Positions 19,501 to 26,083 of a stretch of DNA of 64,000 bases are shown here, piece by piece (within the stretch, counting starts at the first letter, position 1; every line of letters starts with the position of its first letter). This DNA is from Clostridia bacterium (GTDB lineage: Bacteria > Bacillota > Clostridia > Oscillospirales > CAG-272). Position numbers and translations under genes: made by a program. The notes under the pieces were generated by a model, which worked only from the letters and a program-made list of their open reading frames with translations, ran no database searches and was not told the DNA's origin. The stretch is from assembly GCA_017461945.1 (NCBI GenBank), contig JAFTSB010000003.1:1-64000 (forward strand), written 5' to 3'.

Positions 19501-19930
19501 TGCACAATACCTCTTCTTGAATCTTGAAGGGGAGTATAGCTTCTACTCTCAGGCAATCATGAGCTTTTTAACTGCAACCACCCCCAGTGAGGATCCCAAT
19601 GGAGAGCCCACCCCTAATTACTCCGTGGATGTGATTGATACGGTAAACAAGCTGTTCGAGCTGGAGCAGTACTACATTCTGTATAGCTATTATGCAGAAA
19701 TGCCCGGTGTCGAGGCAGCAGACCTTGCCTTTATCGCGGTCGCCATGGATGCCGTGCTGAACGGCACCGAGGCTACCGATACTGCCGAGGCAACCGAAGG
19801 CCTGTTGGATATGTACGAGGCTCTTTCCGATGCGGATAAGGCAACCTTTGCCGATTTCGGCGATATGTACGACTACTATGTAGAGCTTTGCCAGGCTCTG
19901 ATTGCTGCAAGCGAGACCCCTGCGGCATAA
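16571..19930 (+). CDS. Large lipoprotein with three Ig-like repeats and an unknown helical domain
   Basis: 1119 residues from the ATG at 16571, with GAAGGAG about 10 nt upstream; the lipobox is M-A-S-C24. Residues about 30-295 hold three bacterial Ig-like (Big_3/DUF-type) repeats, each with the core LxVTxxxGTxxVxL to GVTVTGFD to GEQTLTVTYKG. Residues 300-1110 are alanine-, tyrosine- and acid-rich, predicted mostly helical, and do not match a family I recognise. No catalytic motif is seen. It is the last large gene of the MoxR/VWA cluster and ends just before a strong terminator. It is likely displayed on the cell surface; a role as a binding or scaffold protein is inference. Confidence 0.85.
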   Translation: MKNFTKIALLLLLVIASIFVMASCDKDEGIDGEIAVKADAMPQLVYVLGNDLDLSNGVLQVTTEEGTQEVALNAEGVTVTGYDKNVLGEQTLTITYQGCTTQLTVTVVARMTAEDAVTEYLVGDSFDVSKGRVKITRDDATSYTMIFNSDKVTITGFDGTKAGEQNVTATYKNGDITYTCQFPVTVYAVDTVEFKEPTKTGYNSHDPEMNLAGGSLTLKGKNGTLVREVPLTAEGVTVSGFDVSAVTEENSPYTQTLTVTYKGTVKTFDVTLTYTDVSLFKKHSASYADLVWNTTTLPTISEELGELALELAELYMDFSPAEQAFITDEERLSVLRAAFTYGMDIIEVALESMEDAFAIEGGQLYLICEDYSALENAISTLGNSNHDLYRLSPILNAISTNYAEDMLWEPQQGVYYCFGDFGVAEAEDYENLLYIFRHMLDFADALNAIPENWQTQGVAAYENQIQNLYGVIFGNNYYNNGWADIYSYVSAWRENDDAFDLLYQYYYNQESNEDALNMLAGVAFPNPLDDIIYHISGLLDQITASEEGYVYDGTLIFYHYINAMRLVDQVMASEDAMIIDLYNTLPVNGVLGMDDTTLFDIDTMLQYVRTTSGGYYTYCGSMLGNEDFHTLINIYVDLVERIAEESDSAFAESEECDQAVRQMFDIFVSFTPTQQLNFLSCMNTYYGAGIPPLAFDDSGEYADYLGLFTTIVNQHYRSKFSTETGKNAYNDLVIAMEIYAQRVSYENWYTEFTTRLTNVANARQALVDLGDEGAAELAVFDSYLSAAYQKYVGYLAVYDASTQLTTSEAVKNALGDWADEFLALQDALLDVEIAYYYSTQEGYEAFPFPSLFLMAYERATAIYKNIETSAPENIRNMLYHYDIYGLLQVDGAESGTDTSEYVYNSFEYSLNLYRALYISYLQSGAMGYSIYDEYMDTDLGEFMSVAYDLCWPFLWEETIDKTTVQGVLAAFRGLKPAAQYLFLNLEGEYSFYSQAIMSFLTATTPSEDPNGEPTPNYSVDVIDTVNKLFELEQYYILYSYYAEMPGVEAADLAFIAVAMDAVLNGTEATDTAEATEGLLDMYEALSDADKATFADFGDMYDYYVELCQALIAASETPAA

Positions 19931-19943
19931 TAAGTGATCCGCC

Positions 19944-19979
19944 ACTGCCGATCGCTGCCAACGCGCGGCGATCGGCAGT
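19944..19979 (+). terminator. Intrinsic terminator after the Ig-like lipoprotein
   Basis: Perfect 12-bp stem ACTGCCGATCGC / GCGATCGGCAGT with a 12-nt loop, followed by ATTCTTT. It separates the MoxR/VWA/lipoprotein transcript from the isomerase gene. Confidence 0.8.
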
Positions 19980-20026
19980 ATTCTTTGCCAATATGCAAGA
20001 AAATTTCGATACGTAAGGAGATTTTT

Positions 20027-20923
20027 ATGACACGATTTGGTATATCCATCTATGGCGTTTCTCGCAAGATTCGCACCGGCGAGCTGTCTCCCATTGCTGC
20101 CTTTGACCGCATTTGTGAGATGGGCGCCGAGGTGGTGGAGCTGGTCCCCTTTGGTTTTAATCTGGTGGAAACGCCGGAGCTGAAAAAGGACTTTAAGGCC
20201 GCCAGCGCAAAGGCAGGCGTGCCCATTGGCAACTACTCGCTCAATGCCAATTTTCTGATGCTGAGCGACGAGCAGTATCGAAACGAGATGATCCGCGTGA
20301 AAAAGCATATGGACATGGCCTCGGATATGGAGATCCCCACCATGCGTGTGGATTCCGCTGCCTTCTCCCGCCCTATGTGTGAAAACACCATGGAGAAGTT
20401 CCAGGACGAGCTGCCCTTGATCCTGCGCACCTATGAGGAGCTTTGTGATTACGCCAAGCCCCTTGGCATCACCGTTTTGCTGGAAAACCACGGCTTTCAC
20501 GCCAATGGCTCGGAGCGCGTGCGTCAGATCCTGACCGGCGTGAAGCGAAACAATTTTGCCCATCAGCTGGATGTAGGCAACTACACCTGCGTGGATGACA
20601 TTCCCGAGATCGCCGTGAAAAAGCTGATCCCCTTTGCCAAAACCATCCATATGAAGGATTTTTACATCCGACCCGCTCATCGCGATCCCGGCGGCGCGGT
20701 GGAATTCAGCTGCGAAAACTCCTGGTTCCGCTCAGTCAACGGCACCTTCCTGCGCGGCTCGATTCTGGCGCAGGGTGACATTGACATCTGGGATGTGATG
20801 CGCACCATCAAGCACTCCCATTTCGATGGCGACATCTATCTGGAATACGAGGGGATGGAGGAGTGCGAATACGGCACTCACGTTTCCTTTGCCAACATGA
20901 AGCGCATTTGGGGCGAGGTTTGA
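20027..20923 (+). CDS. Sugar phosphate isomerase/epimerase family protein (AP_endonuc_2 TIM barrel)
   Basis: 298 residues. The ATG at 20027 follows AAGGAG by 6 nt. The fold is a xylose-isomerase-like TIM barrel: metal ligands are suggested by LLENHG (Glu), QLDVGNY (Asp), TIHMKDF (His) and YLEYEG (Glu) in the usual order and spacing. The family includes hydroxypyruvate isomerases, inosose dehydratases and sugar epimerases; the substrate cannot be told from the sequence. It lies after the lipoprotein terminator and before a tRNA promoter, so it is probably transcribed alone. A carbohydrate role fits the glycosidase-like gene at 21530. Confidence 0.88.
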   Translation: MTRFGISIYGVSRKIRTGELSPIAAFDRICEMGAEVVELVPFGFNLVETPELKKDFKAASAKAGVPIGNYSLNANFLMLSDEQYRNEMIRVKKHMDMASDMEIPTMRVDSAAFSRPMCENTMEKFQDELPLILRTYEELCDYAKPLGITVLLENHGFHANGSERVRQILTGVKRNNFAHQLDVGNYTCVDDIPEIAVKKLIPFAKTIHMKDFYIRPAHRDPGGAVEFSCENSWFRSVNGTFLRGSILAQGDIDIWDVMRTIKHSHFDGDIYLEYEGMEECEYGTHVSFANMKRIWGEV

Positions 20924-20972
20924 CAAAATAAAGGAAAAAGTGTAATTTAGCGCAAATTTTTTCGTTAACCTA

Positions 20973-21001
20973 TTGACAAATGCTCCAAGTAGTGGTATAA
21001 T
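20973..21001 (+). promoter_or_regulatory. Consensus sigma-A promoter for tRNA-Lys
   Basis: TTGACA at 20973-20978 and TATAAT at 20996-21001, 17-bp spacer: both boxes match the consensus exactly. It lies 65 bp upstream of the tRNA. Confidence 0.92.
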
Positions 21002-21049
21002 GCTACTGTTAAAAAACCGTTGGCTGCTTCACTGCGGCTGATTGTATCA

Positions 21050-21154
21050 ATATCCCGTTTCATATGCACCTTTAGCTCAGTTGGTAGAGCAACTGACTCT
21101 TAATCAGTGGGTCCCGGGTTCGAATCCCTGAAGGTGCACCATGAAACGGGATAT
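21050..21154 (+). terminator. Leader/trailer inverted repeat enclosing tRNA-Lys, with T-tract
   Basis: ATATCCCGTTTCAT at 21050-21063 is the exact reverse complement of ATGAAACGGGATAT at 21141-21154. The left arm ends two bases before the tRNA and the right arm starts on the last A of CCA; six Ts follow (21154-21159). The precursor could form a 14-bp stem stacked on the acceptor stem and ending in a U-run, so the tRNA itself would sit in the loop of a terminator-like hairpin. Confidence 0.7.
21066..21141 (+). tRNA. tRNA-Lys (anticodon CTT)
   Basis: 76-nt cloverleaf with encoded CCA (21139-21141). The acceptor GCACCTT pairs with AAGGTGC, the D-arm is TTAGCTCAGTTGGTAGAG, the anticodon arm is ACTGA-CTCTTAA-TCAGT giving CTT, and the T-arm contains GGTTCGAATCC. 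It is transcribed from the consensus promoter at 20973 and enclosed by an unusual leader/trailer inverted repeat. Confidence 0.96.
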
Positions 21155-21221
21155 TTTTTGCGTTATGATAAGTTGACGTCAAGCAGCAAAGAGTTTGCGT
21201 TGATTTTCGGGGATGAGGATG

Positions 21222-21304
21222 GTGGGTCCCGGGGCAAGCCAAGGGCTTGCGCACGAATAGCCGACGCCGTCGGCGTCCGGAAGGTGCACCATGAAACGGG
21301 ATAT
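21222..21304 (+). repeat. Partial duplication of the tRNA-Lys 3' half with palindromic insert
   Basis: GTGGGTCCCGGG (variable/T-arm of tRNA-Lys) recurs at 21222-21233, and AAGGTGCACC plus ATGAAACGGGATAT (acceptor, CCA and trailer) recurs at 21281-21304. Between them the T-loop is replaced by about 47 bp holding two small palindromes: GCAAGCC/GGCTTGC (21234-21250) and GCCGACG/CGTCGGC around 21260-21274. No complete tRNA can be formed, so this is a broken copy or the scar of an insertion. A terminator follows. Confidence 0.75.
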
Positions 21305-21312
21305 TTTTATGT

Positions 21313-21347
21313 AAAAACCGGAAAAGGGTCTCCCTTTTCCGGTTTTT
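21313..21347 (+). terminator. Intrinsic terminator downstream of the tRNA-Lys region
   Basis: AAAAACCGGAAAAGGG pairs with CCCTTTTCCGGTTTTT across a short loop, ending in a T-run. It would end read-through from the tRNA-Lys promoter. From here to 21458 I see no further feature. Confidence 0.85.
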
Positions 21348-21458
21348 GCATGGCAGGCAGGGCGAAGAAAGGCCATGCCGCAAGGTGCTACAGGATTTTG
21401 CTCTCACATTTTTTTGAGAATTGTGAACGATACGCCTTTAAAACCGTATCAAAAGCCA

Positions 21459-21487
21459 TTGCCAAACGGTGAGGCGTGCGATATAAT
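21459..21487 (+). promoter_or_regulatory. Promoter for the glycosidase-like gene
   Basis: TTGCCA (21459-21464) and TATAAT (21482-21487) are separated by 17 bp; the start codon is 43 bp downstream of the -10 box. Confidence 0.75.
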
Positions 21488-21529
21488 GAAAGGGAAGTGA
21501 AACGCCCAAAAGGCGGAAAGGAGAACACG

Positions 21530-23617
21530 ATGCTCTACCATAACGATCCCGATAACAAACAGGGACCGGTCACCCCCAAGCGATTGGCCAATTGGTGGGT
21601 CCATTGGGCGGATCTGAACTGGCCGAGCGGCGACGGCCTTGACCGTATCAAACGCAAAGCCGAGCGCTTTGCCGAGGCCAATATTACCACAGCGGTGTTG
21701 TTTGGCGCCCATTTCCGCTGGGATTATCTCCCTTATTTTACCTTGCTACACGACTACATTGCCACTGTGGCCGAGGAGCTTCATCAGCGCGGCGTGGAGC
21801 TGTACGACCGTCATTCGGTCAATCTGATCCACCGTTATGATACCCGTGAACAAATGCGTCACGTGATGCTGCACAGCGGCCCACACCTGCCCTTTTCTCC
21901 CTCCCGTGAGGCGGCCGCCTCCTGGACCTACAAGGGCAAGCGACTGAACGATTGGCGTATGATCGACGTGCGCAATGGCAGCGTCTTGTATTACCCCCAA
22001 TACGCCGCCGAGGGCTTTTGCCACCGCAATCCCGACTATCTGGAGGCCTATTGCGATTATGCCAAGCGATTGGTGGCCGATACAGGGATTGATGGCCTTT
22101 CTGCCGAGGATCCGGTGCATTATATGCACTACATTTCCTGCGGTTGCCCCCATTGCCGTGCAGAGCTGAAGCGCCGCGCCGGTGTGGATCTGCCGCCCCC
22201 GGAGGACCGTTCCTTCTGGGGGAACTGGGAGAATCCTGCTTGGCGCGCATGGATCGACTTGCGTTATGACGCAGGGAAGGCGTTTTTTGAAAAGCTGCAG
22301 CCTTGCCTGCCAAAGGGCTTTCCCATTACCACCTGCGGCGCCAACAGCGCCTCGCCCAGCTCCAACGGAAAGGGCTCGGATGCCCGTCATTTTCTGGCCG
22401 GCAGTAACTATGTCAACAATGAAATGAGCGGCAATACGCCCCCCTATCAGCATGACCCCGTTACGGTCAACATTCCCATTGCCGAGCGCTTGGTGGCCTC
22501 GTCCCATCACCAGGCGGCGGCCAGAGAAAAGGGCGTGCGGTGCTTTTCTACGGGCTATGGATTTACCCAGCCGGCAGCCAATATCATCTGGGCGGTGAAT
22601 AAGATGCTGGATCTGGATTGCTGCTTTTCCACCCTCAAGGCCCGCCTTGGTCTGCCCCAACACCTATTGGATCGGCTGCCTGCCACTGCCGATGCCATCG
22701 GTGCCGCCTTTGGCTTTGAAAAGGCGCATCCGTGGTTGTTTTCTGGCCGTCAGATCGGCCAGCTGGGTGTGTATTTCTCCTACGAAACGCGAGATCATAC
22801 CTTCTTTGGCAATCTGAATAAGGGGTATTACAAGGATTATGCCGACACGCTGCGGCTCCTGTTCCATGCCGGCATCAGCCCCCATACGGTGTTCGACTTC
22901 CCCAAGGACCCCGCCACCTATCCCGTGATCCTTCTTTCCGGCGTGGCCGCTATGACAAAGCAGGAGCAAAAGGATCTGTATGCCTATCTGGAGGCAGGCG
23001 GCAGGGTGATCGCTACCGGCCCCACGCCTTTGGCGGAATGTCACCATTCCTGGCAGTTGCCCACAAGGCCCACCATTGGAGAATGGCCCGAGTTTTACAG
23101 CACCATCGCCAACGGCGTGTGGCACAAGGCCGCCAAGTGGGTGACCGATACTGTGCTGCCCCCTTCGGGCGATCCCGATGCTTGGCAGCAGCCGCTCCCG
23201 GGGCTTTATTATCATCCCCATCGCATGGGAGAAATCAAAAATCCCGACACCGTATTGGAGATTTGTCGACAATTTATGAAGAAAATGCCCGTGGAGGTCA
23301 TAGAAGCCCAGGGCTATTTGATCACGGTGTTTGAAGGGGAAAACGGCACCGTGGTGCATCTTTTGGCAGAGGATTACGATACCGATATTGACCACCATTT
23401 GGACGAGATCCGCTTTCACCGCAGCCGCGTGAATTATATCAATCGTGTAACGGCCGTTGGCACCTCTGCCGTGGTGCGGATCGCCGCTGGCCGTGCCCCT
23501 GACGTTTATACACCCTTTGAGACAACGGCTGCCAAAACCGAATGGCAGCAGGGAATTTGCACCGTGACGCTGCCGGAGCATACGGCCTATGCCATTTTGC
23601 ATTTTCCTAAGGCTTGA
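21530..23617 (+). CDS. Glycoside-hydrolase-like TIM-barrel protein with GATase-like domain
   Basis: 695 residues. The ATG at 21530 has AAAGGAGAA 6 nt upstream. The N-terminal part (1-350) looks like a GH42-type or related TIM barrel (NWWVHWADLNWP, GLSAEDPVHYMHY) with a CGCPHC cysteine pair in the barrel as seen in several uncharacterised glycosidase-like families. The middle region (about 440-520, YPVILLSGVAAMTKQEQ to AGGRVIATGPTP) resembles the beta-galactosidase trimerisation/GATase-like domain. The C-terminus is beta-rich. No signal peptide is present, so it is cytoplasmic and may act on imported oligosaccharides. The substrate is unknown and catalytic acids cannot be assigned with certainty. 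Confidence 0.75.
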   Translation: MLYHNDPDNKQGPVTPKRLANWWVHWADLNWPSGDGLDRIKRKAERFAEANITTAVLFGAHFRWDYLPYFTLLHDYIATVAEELHQRGVELYDRHSVNLIHRYDTREQMRHVMLHSGPHLPFSPSREAAASWTYKGKRLNDWRMIDVRNGSVLYYPQYAAEGFCHRNPDYLEAYCDYAKRLVADTGIDGLSAEDPVHYMHYISCGCPHCRAELKRRAGVDLPPPEDRSFWGNWENPAWRAWIDLRYDAGKAFFEKLQPCLPKGFPITTCGANSASPSSNGKGSDARHFLAGSNYVNNEMSGNTPPYQHDPVTVNIPIAERLVASSHHQAAAREKGVRCFSTGYGFTQPAANIIWAVNKMLDLDCCFSTLKARLGLPQHLLDRLPATADAIGAAFGFEKAHPWLFSGRQIGQLGVYFSYETRDHTFFGNLNKGYYKDYADTLRLLFHAGISPHTVFDFPKDPATYPVILLSGVAAMTKQEQKDLYAYLEAGGRVIATGPTPLAECHHSWQLPTRPTIGEWPEFYSTIANGVWHKAAKWVTDTVLPPSGDPDAWQQPLPGLYYHPHRMGEIKNPDTVLEICRQFMKKMPVEVIEAQGYLITVFEGENGTVVHLLAEDYDTDIDHHLDEIRFHRSRVNYINRVTAVGTSAVVRIAAGRAPDVYTPFETTAAKTEWQQGICTVTLPEHTAYAILHFPKA

Positions 23618-23709
23618 TGCAAAAATTACGGCATTCGTCACGCAACCGTCAAAATTGCCGTGTATCATAATATCAAAGCGATAAACGCTTTTCTTTCTCC
23701 TTTTTCTTT

Positions 23710-23773
23710 GACCTTGGCGGAGATATGTCATATGGCCGATGCCATATGTAGCCTGCGTTTTTCCGCCAAGGTC
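23710..23773. repeat. Nested double hairpin
   Basis: The outer stem GACCTTGGCGGA (23710-23721) pairs perfectly with TCCGCCAAGGTC (23762-23773). Inside it CATATGGC (23729-23736) pairs with GCCATATG (23741-23748) around CGAT. The outer 12-bp and inner 8-bp stems are both without mismatches. Confidence 0.8.
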
Positions 23774-23790
23774 GCTATTTACAATTTGAT

Positions 23791-23838
23791 GAAATACTTG
23801 GGCACGGTTCAAATGGCGACCGTGCCCAAGACGATTTC
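23791..23838. repeat. Strong hairpin in the same spacer
   Basis: CTTGGGCACGGT (23797-23808) pairs with ACCGTGCCCAAG (23819-23830), 12 bp without mismatch. The flanks GAAAT (23791-23795) and ATTTC (23834-23838) extend the stem past a small bulge. No T-tract follows. Confidence 0.75.
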
Positions 23839-23839
23839 T

Positions 23840-23875
23840 GGGGGAAAGTTTCCACTTTGGAAAAACGGTTCCCCC
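23840..23875. repeat. Third nested hairpin in the same spacer
   Basis: GGGGGAA (23840-23846) pairs with TTCCCCC (23869-23875), with an inner stem TTTCCA/TGGAAA (23849-23863). Confidence 0.65.
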
Positions 23876-23916
23876 ATCAAAACCCATATTTTGCCATTTC
23901 AAAAGATCTCAACAGG

Positions 23917-24010
23917 TTTTCCACACCCATTTTTCAGCGGACAACCCCCATAAAATCGGAGTTTTACACAGTTTCCACAGAGTTTTCCACAGCCTCCGGG
24001 GTTTTCCACA
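23917..24010 (+). promoter_or_regulatory. Cluster of DnaA-box-like nonamers
   Basis: TTTTCCACA at 23917-23925, 23983-23991 and 24002-24010 and TTTTACACA at 23962-23970 all fit the relaxed DnaA-box consensus TTWTNCACA; GTTTCCACA at 23971-23979 differs by one base. All are in the same orientation within 94 bp. A weak inverted site (TGTGGATTT) is at 24019. DnaA binding is inferred from the match only. Confidence 0.5.
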
Positions 24011-24136
24011 CCCCGGGTTGTGGATTTATCGAAAACGGAAAGGTTGACCACTCACCATTCCGATTTTGGAAAAAGGACGATGAGGCACCGTATCCCCAAC
24101 GCTGCGCACTTCTCACTTTTTCTTTCCCTTTGCCAC

Positions 24137-24165
24137 TTGACAGAAGGGGGCTTGTGCTATATAAT
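24137..24165 (+). promoter_or_regulatory. Consensus promoter for transketolase genes
   Basis: TTGACA (24137-24142) and TATAAT (24160-24165), 17-bp spacer, exact consensus in both boxes. The start codon is 65 bp downstream. Confidence 0.92.
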
Positions 24166-24229
24166 AAAAGATGTAAAACTATGGCGACTGCCGAGGCGCT
24201 CGGCATGCCGAAATTCAAGGAGGCAGAAC

Positions 24230-25057
24230 ATGGAACAGACCAAAAAGTGTGCGCTTGCCGCAAAGGCCGCACAGATCCGCCTTGACATTCTGGAGGAGGT
24301 TCACGCAGCAAAGTCCGGCCACCCCGGCGGCTCGCTCTCCATTGCAGATGTCATGACCTACCTTTATTTTGAGGAAATGAACATTGACCCCGCAAAGCCC
24401 GATTGGGCCGACCGTGACCGCTTGGTGCTTTCCAAGGGCCACACCGCTCCCGCTCTTTACGCAACCCTTGCCGAGAGAGGCTATTTTGACACAGCCGAGC
24501 TCCCCAAGCTGCGTAAGATTGACTCCTTCCTGCAGGGTCACCCCGATATGAAGCACACCCCCGGCGTGGATATGACCACCGGCTCTCTGGGTCTTGGCAT
24601 TTCTGCCGCTTGCGGCATGGCTCTGGCCGCCAAGATCGACGGCAAGAACTACCGCACCTATACCATTGTTGGCGACGGTGAGAGCGAGGAGGGCCAGGTT
24701 TGGGAGGCTTGCATGTTTGCTGCCCACTATAAGCTGGATAACCTGTGCGTGATCATCGACTGGAACGGTCTGCAGATCGACGGTAAGATCACCGAGGTTA
24801 TGAACCCCACCCCCCACGACAAAAAGCTGGAGGCCTTCGGCTTTAACGTGGTAGTGGCCGACGCACACAACTTTGACGAGCTTGAGGCCGCCTTTGCCAA
24901 TGCAAAGAGCTGCAAGGGCAAGCCCACCGCCATCATCGTTAAGTCGGTGAAGGGTAAGGGCGTTTCCTTTATGGAAAATCAGGCAAGCTGGCACGGCACC
25001 GCTCCCAACGACGAGCAGTATGCACAGGCCGTTGCCGAGATCAAGGCTACGATGTAA
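24230..25057 (+). CDS. Transketolase, N-terminal (TPP-binding) subunit
   Basis: 275 residues, the size of the split-type N-subunit. ATG at 24230 follows AAGGAGG. Seen are KSGHPGGSLS near residue 25, the GHTAPALYATLAERGYF region and the TPP-Mg motif GDGESEEGQVWEA followed by NLCVIIDWNGLQIDG (about 145-190). With the next gene it forms the heterodimer that transfers two-carbon ketol units in the non-oxidative pentose phosphate pathway. The C-subunit starts 14 bp downstream. The two-gene form is common in Clostridia and archaea. Confidence 0.95.
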   Translation: MEQTKKCALAAKAAQIRLDILEEVHAAKSGHPGGSLSIADVMTYLYFEEMNIDPAKPDWADRDRLVLSKGHTAPALYATLAERGYFDTAELPKLRKIDSFLQGHPDMKHTPGVDMTTGSLGLGISAACGMALAAKIDGKNYRTYTIVGDGESEEGQVWEACMFAAHYKLDNLCVIIDWNGLQIDGKITEVMNPTPHDKKLEAFGFNVVVADAHNFDELEAAFANAKSCKGKPTAIIVKSVKGKGVSFMENQASWHGTAPNDEQYAQAVAEIKATM

Positions 25058-25071
25058 GGGGGTAACAGAAC

Positions 25072-26013
25072 ATGGCAGATAAGATTGCAACCAGAGAAGC
25101 TTATGGCAACGCGCTTGCCGAGCTTGGTGAAAAATATGATTTTGTAGTGCTGGATGCCGACCTGTCGGCAGCCACCAAAACCGGCGTTTTCAAAAAGAAG
25201 TACCCCGAGCGCTTCTTTAACTGCGGTATTGCAGAGGGCAACATGATGAGCGTGGCCGCCGGCCTCGCCGCAGCCGGCAAGGTTCCCTTTGCCTCTACCT
25301 TTGCAATGTTCGCCGCCGGACGTGCCTTTGAGCAGATCCGCAACTCCATCGGCTATCCTCACCTCAATGTGAAAATCGGCGCTACCCATGCCGGCATCAC
25401 CGTTGGCGAGGACGGTGCCACCCACCAGTGCAACGAGGATCTGGCTTTGATGCGCACCATTCCCGGTATGACCATTATCAACCCTGCCGATGCGGTTGAG
25501 GCAAAGGCTGCTGTAGAGGCCGCCATCAACTTCAATGGTCCCGTTTATATGCGCTTTGGCCGTTTCGCCGTTCCGGTGATCAACGACAAGCCCGACTATA
25601 AGTTTGAGATCGGCAAGGGCGTAACCTTGACCGAGGGCAAGGATGTGACCATCGTGGCCACCGGTCTGATGGTCTCCATGGCTCTGGAGGCTGCCGAGAC
25701 CCTGAAGGCCGAGGGCATTTCTGCCCGTGTGATCAACATTCACACCATCAAGCCCTTGGATGAGGAGCTGATTCTGAAGGCTGCCAAGGAGACCGGCGCC
25801 ATCGTTACCGCCGAGGAGCATAGCGTGATCGGTGGTCTGGGTGCCGCCGTTACCGAGTGCGTTTGCGGCGCTTGCCCCGTTCCCGTAACCCGCGTTGGTG
25901 TCAACGATACCTACGGCCATTCCGGCACCGTTCCCGCGCTGCTGGAAATGTACGGTCTGACCCCTGCAAACATTGTGGAAAAGGCAAAGGCTGCTATCGC
26001 TTTGAAGAAGTAA
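25072..26013 (+). CDS. Transketolase, C-terminal subunit
   Basis: 313 residues. It contains the pyrimidine-binding domain with the catalytic Glu in FNCGIAEGNMMSVAAGLA, the segment GATHQCNEDLALMRTIPGM, and the C-terminal transketolase domain with EEHSVIGGLGAAV. GGGGGT-type ribosome site precedes the ATG. It pairs with the N-subunit just upstream and together they complete one transketolase. A strong hairpin terminator lies 11 bp after the stop. Confidence 0.95.
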   Translation: MADKIATREAYGNALAELGEKYDFVVLDADLSAATKTGVFKKKYPERFFNCGIAEGNMMSVAAGLAAAGKVPFASTFAMFAAGRAFEQIRNSIGYPHLNVKIGATHAGITVGEDGATHQCNEDLALMRTIPGMTIINPADAVEAKAAVEAAINFNGPVYMRFGRFAVPVINDKPDYKFEIGKGVTLTEGKDVTIVATGLMVSMALEAAETLKAEGISARVINIHTIKPLDEELILKAAKETGAIVTAEEHSVIGGLGAAVTECVCGACPVPVTRVGVNDTYGHSGTVPALLEMYGLTPANIVEKAKAAIALKK

Positions 26014-26023
26014 TGCAAATTCC

Positions 26024-26055
26024 AATACCCGAAGCCGATATCGGCTTCGGGTATT
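26024..26055. terminator. Terminator after transketolase
   Basis: AATACCCGAAGCCGAT and ATCGGCTTCGGGTATT form a perfect 16-bp palindrome followed by TTTT. Confidence 0.88.
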
Positions 26056-26083
26056 TTAGAAACGCTGACATAGGGGAGTTACA

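Larger units (their letters stand above)
23618..24229. other. 612-bp structured spacer before transketolase
   Basis: No gene is seen. The spacer holds in order: a weak 6-bp hairpin (ACGGCA / TGCCGT, about 23628-23661), three strong hairpins (23710-23773, 23791-23838, 23840-23875), a cluster of DnaA-box-like sites (23917-24010), and the transketolase promoter (24137-24165). These are listed separately. Confidence 0.7.

Noticed and set aside
16457..19507. A 1016-codon minus-strand open frame opposite the Ig-like lipoprotein
   Set aside because: It has no recognisable domain; the plus strand has a lipobox, ribosome site and Ig-like repeats.
23917..24010. Reading the DnaA-box cluster as the chromosomal origin
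   Set aside because: No dnaA or dnaN nearby and the genes on both sides run in the same direction, unlike the divergent pattern around Firmicutes origins.
13701..26020. ATGCAA shortly after the stop codon of several genes (13703, 16532, 23616, 26013)
   Set aside because: The motif is short and variably spaced; it could be chance and supports no specific element.
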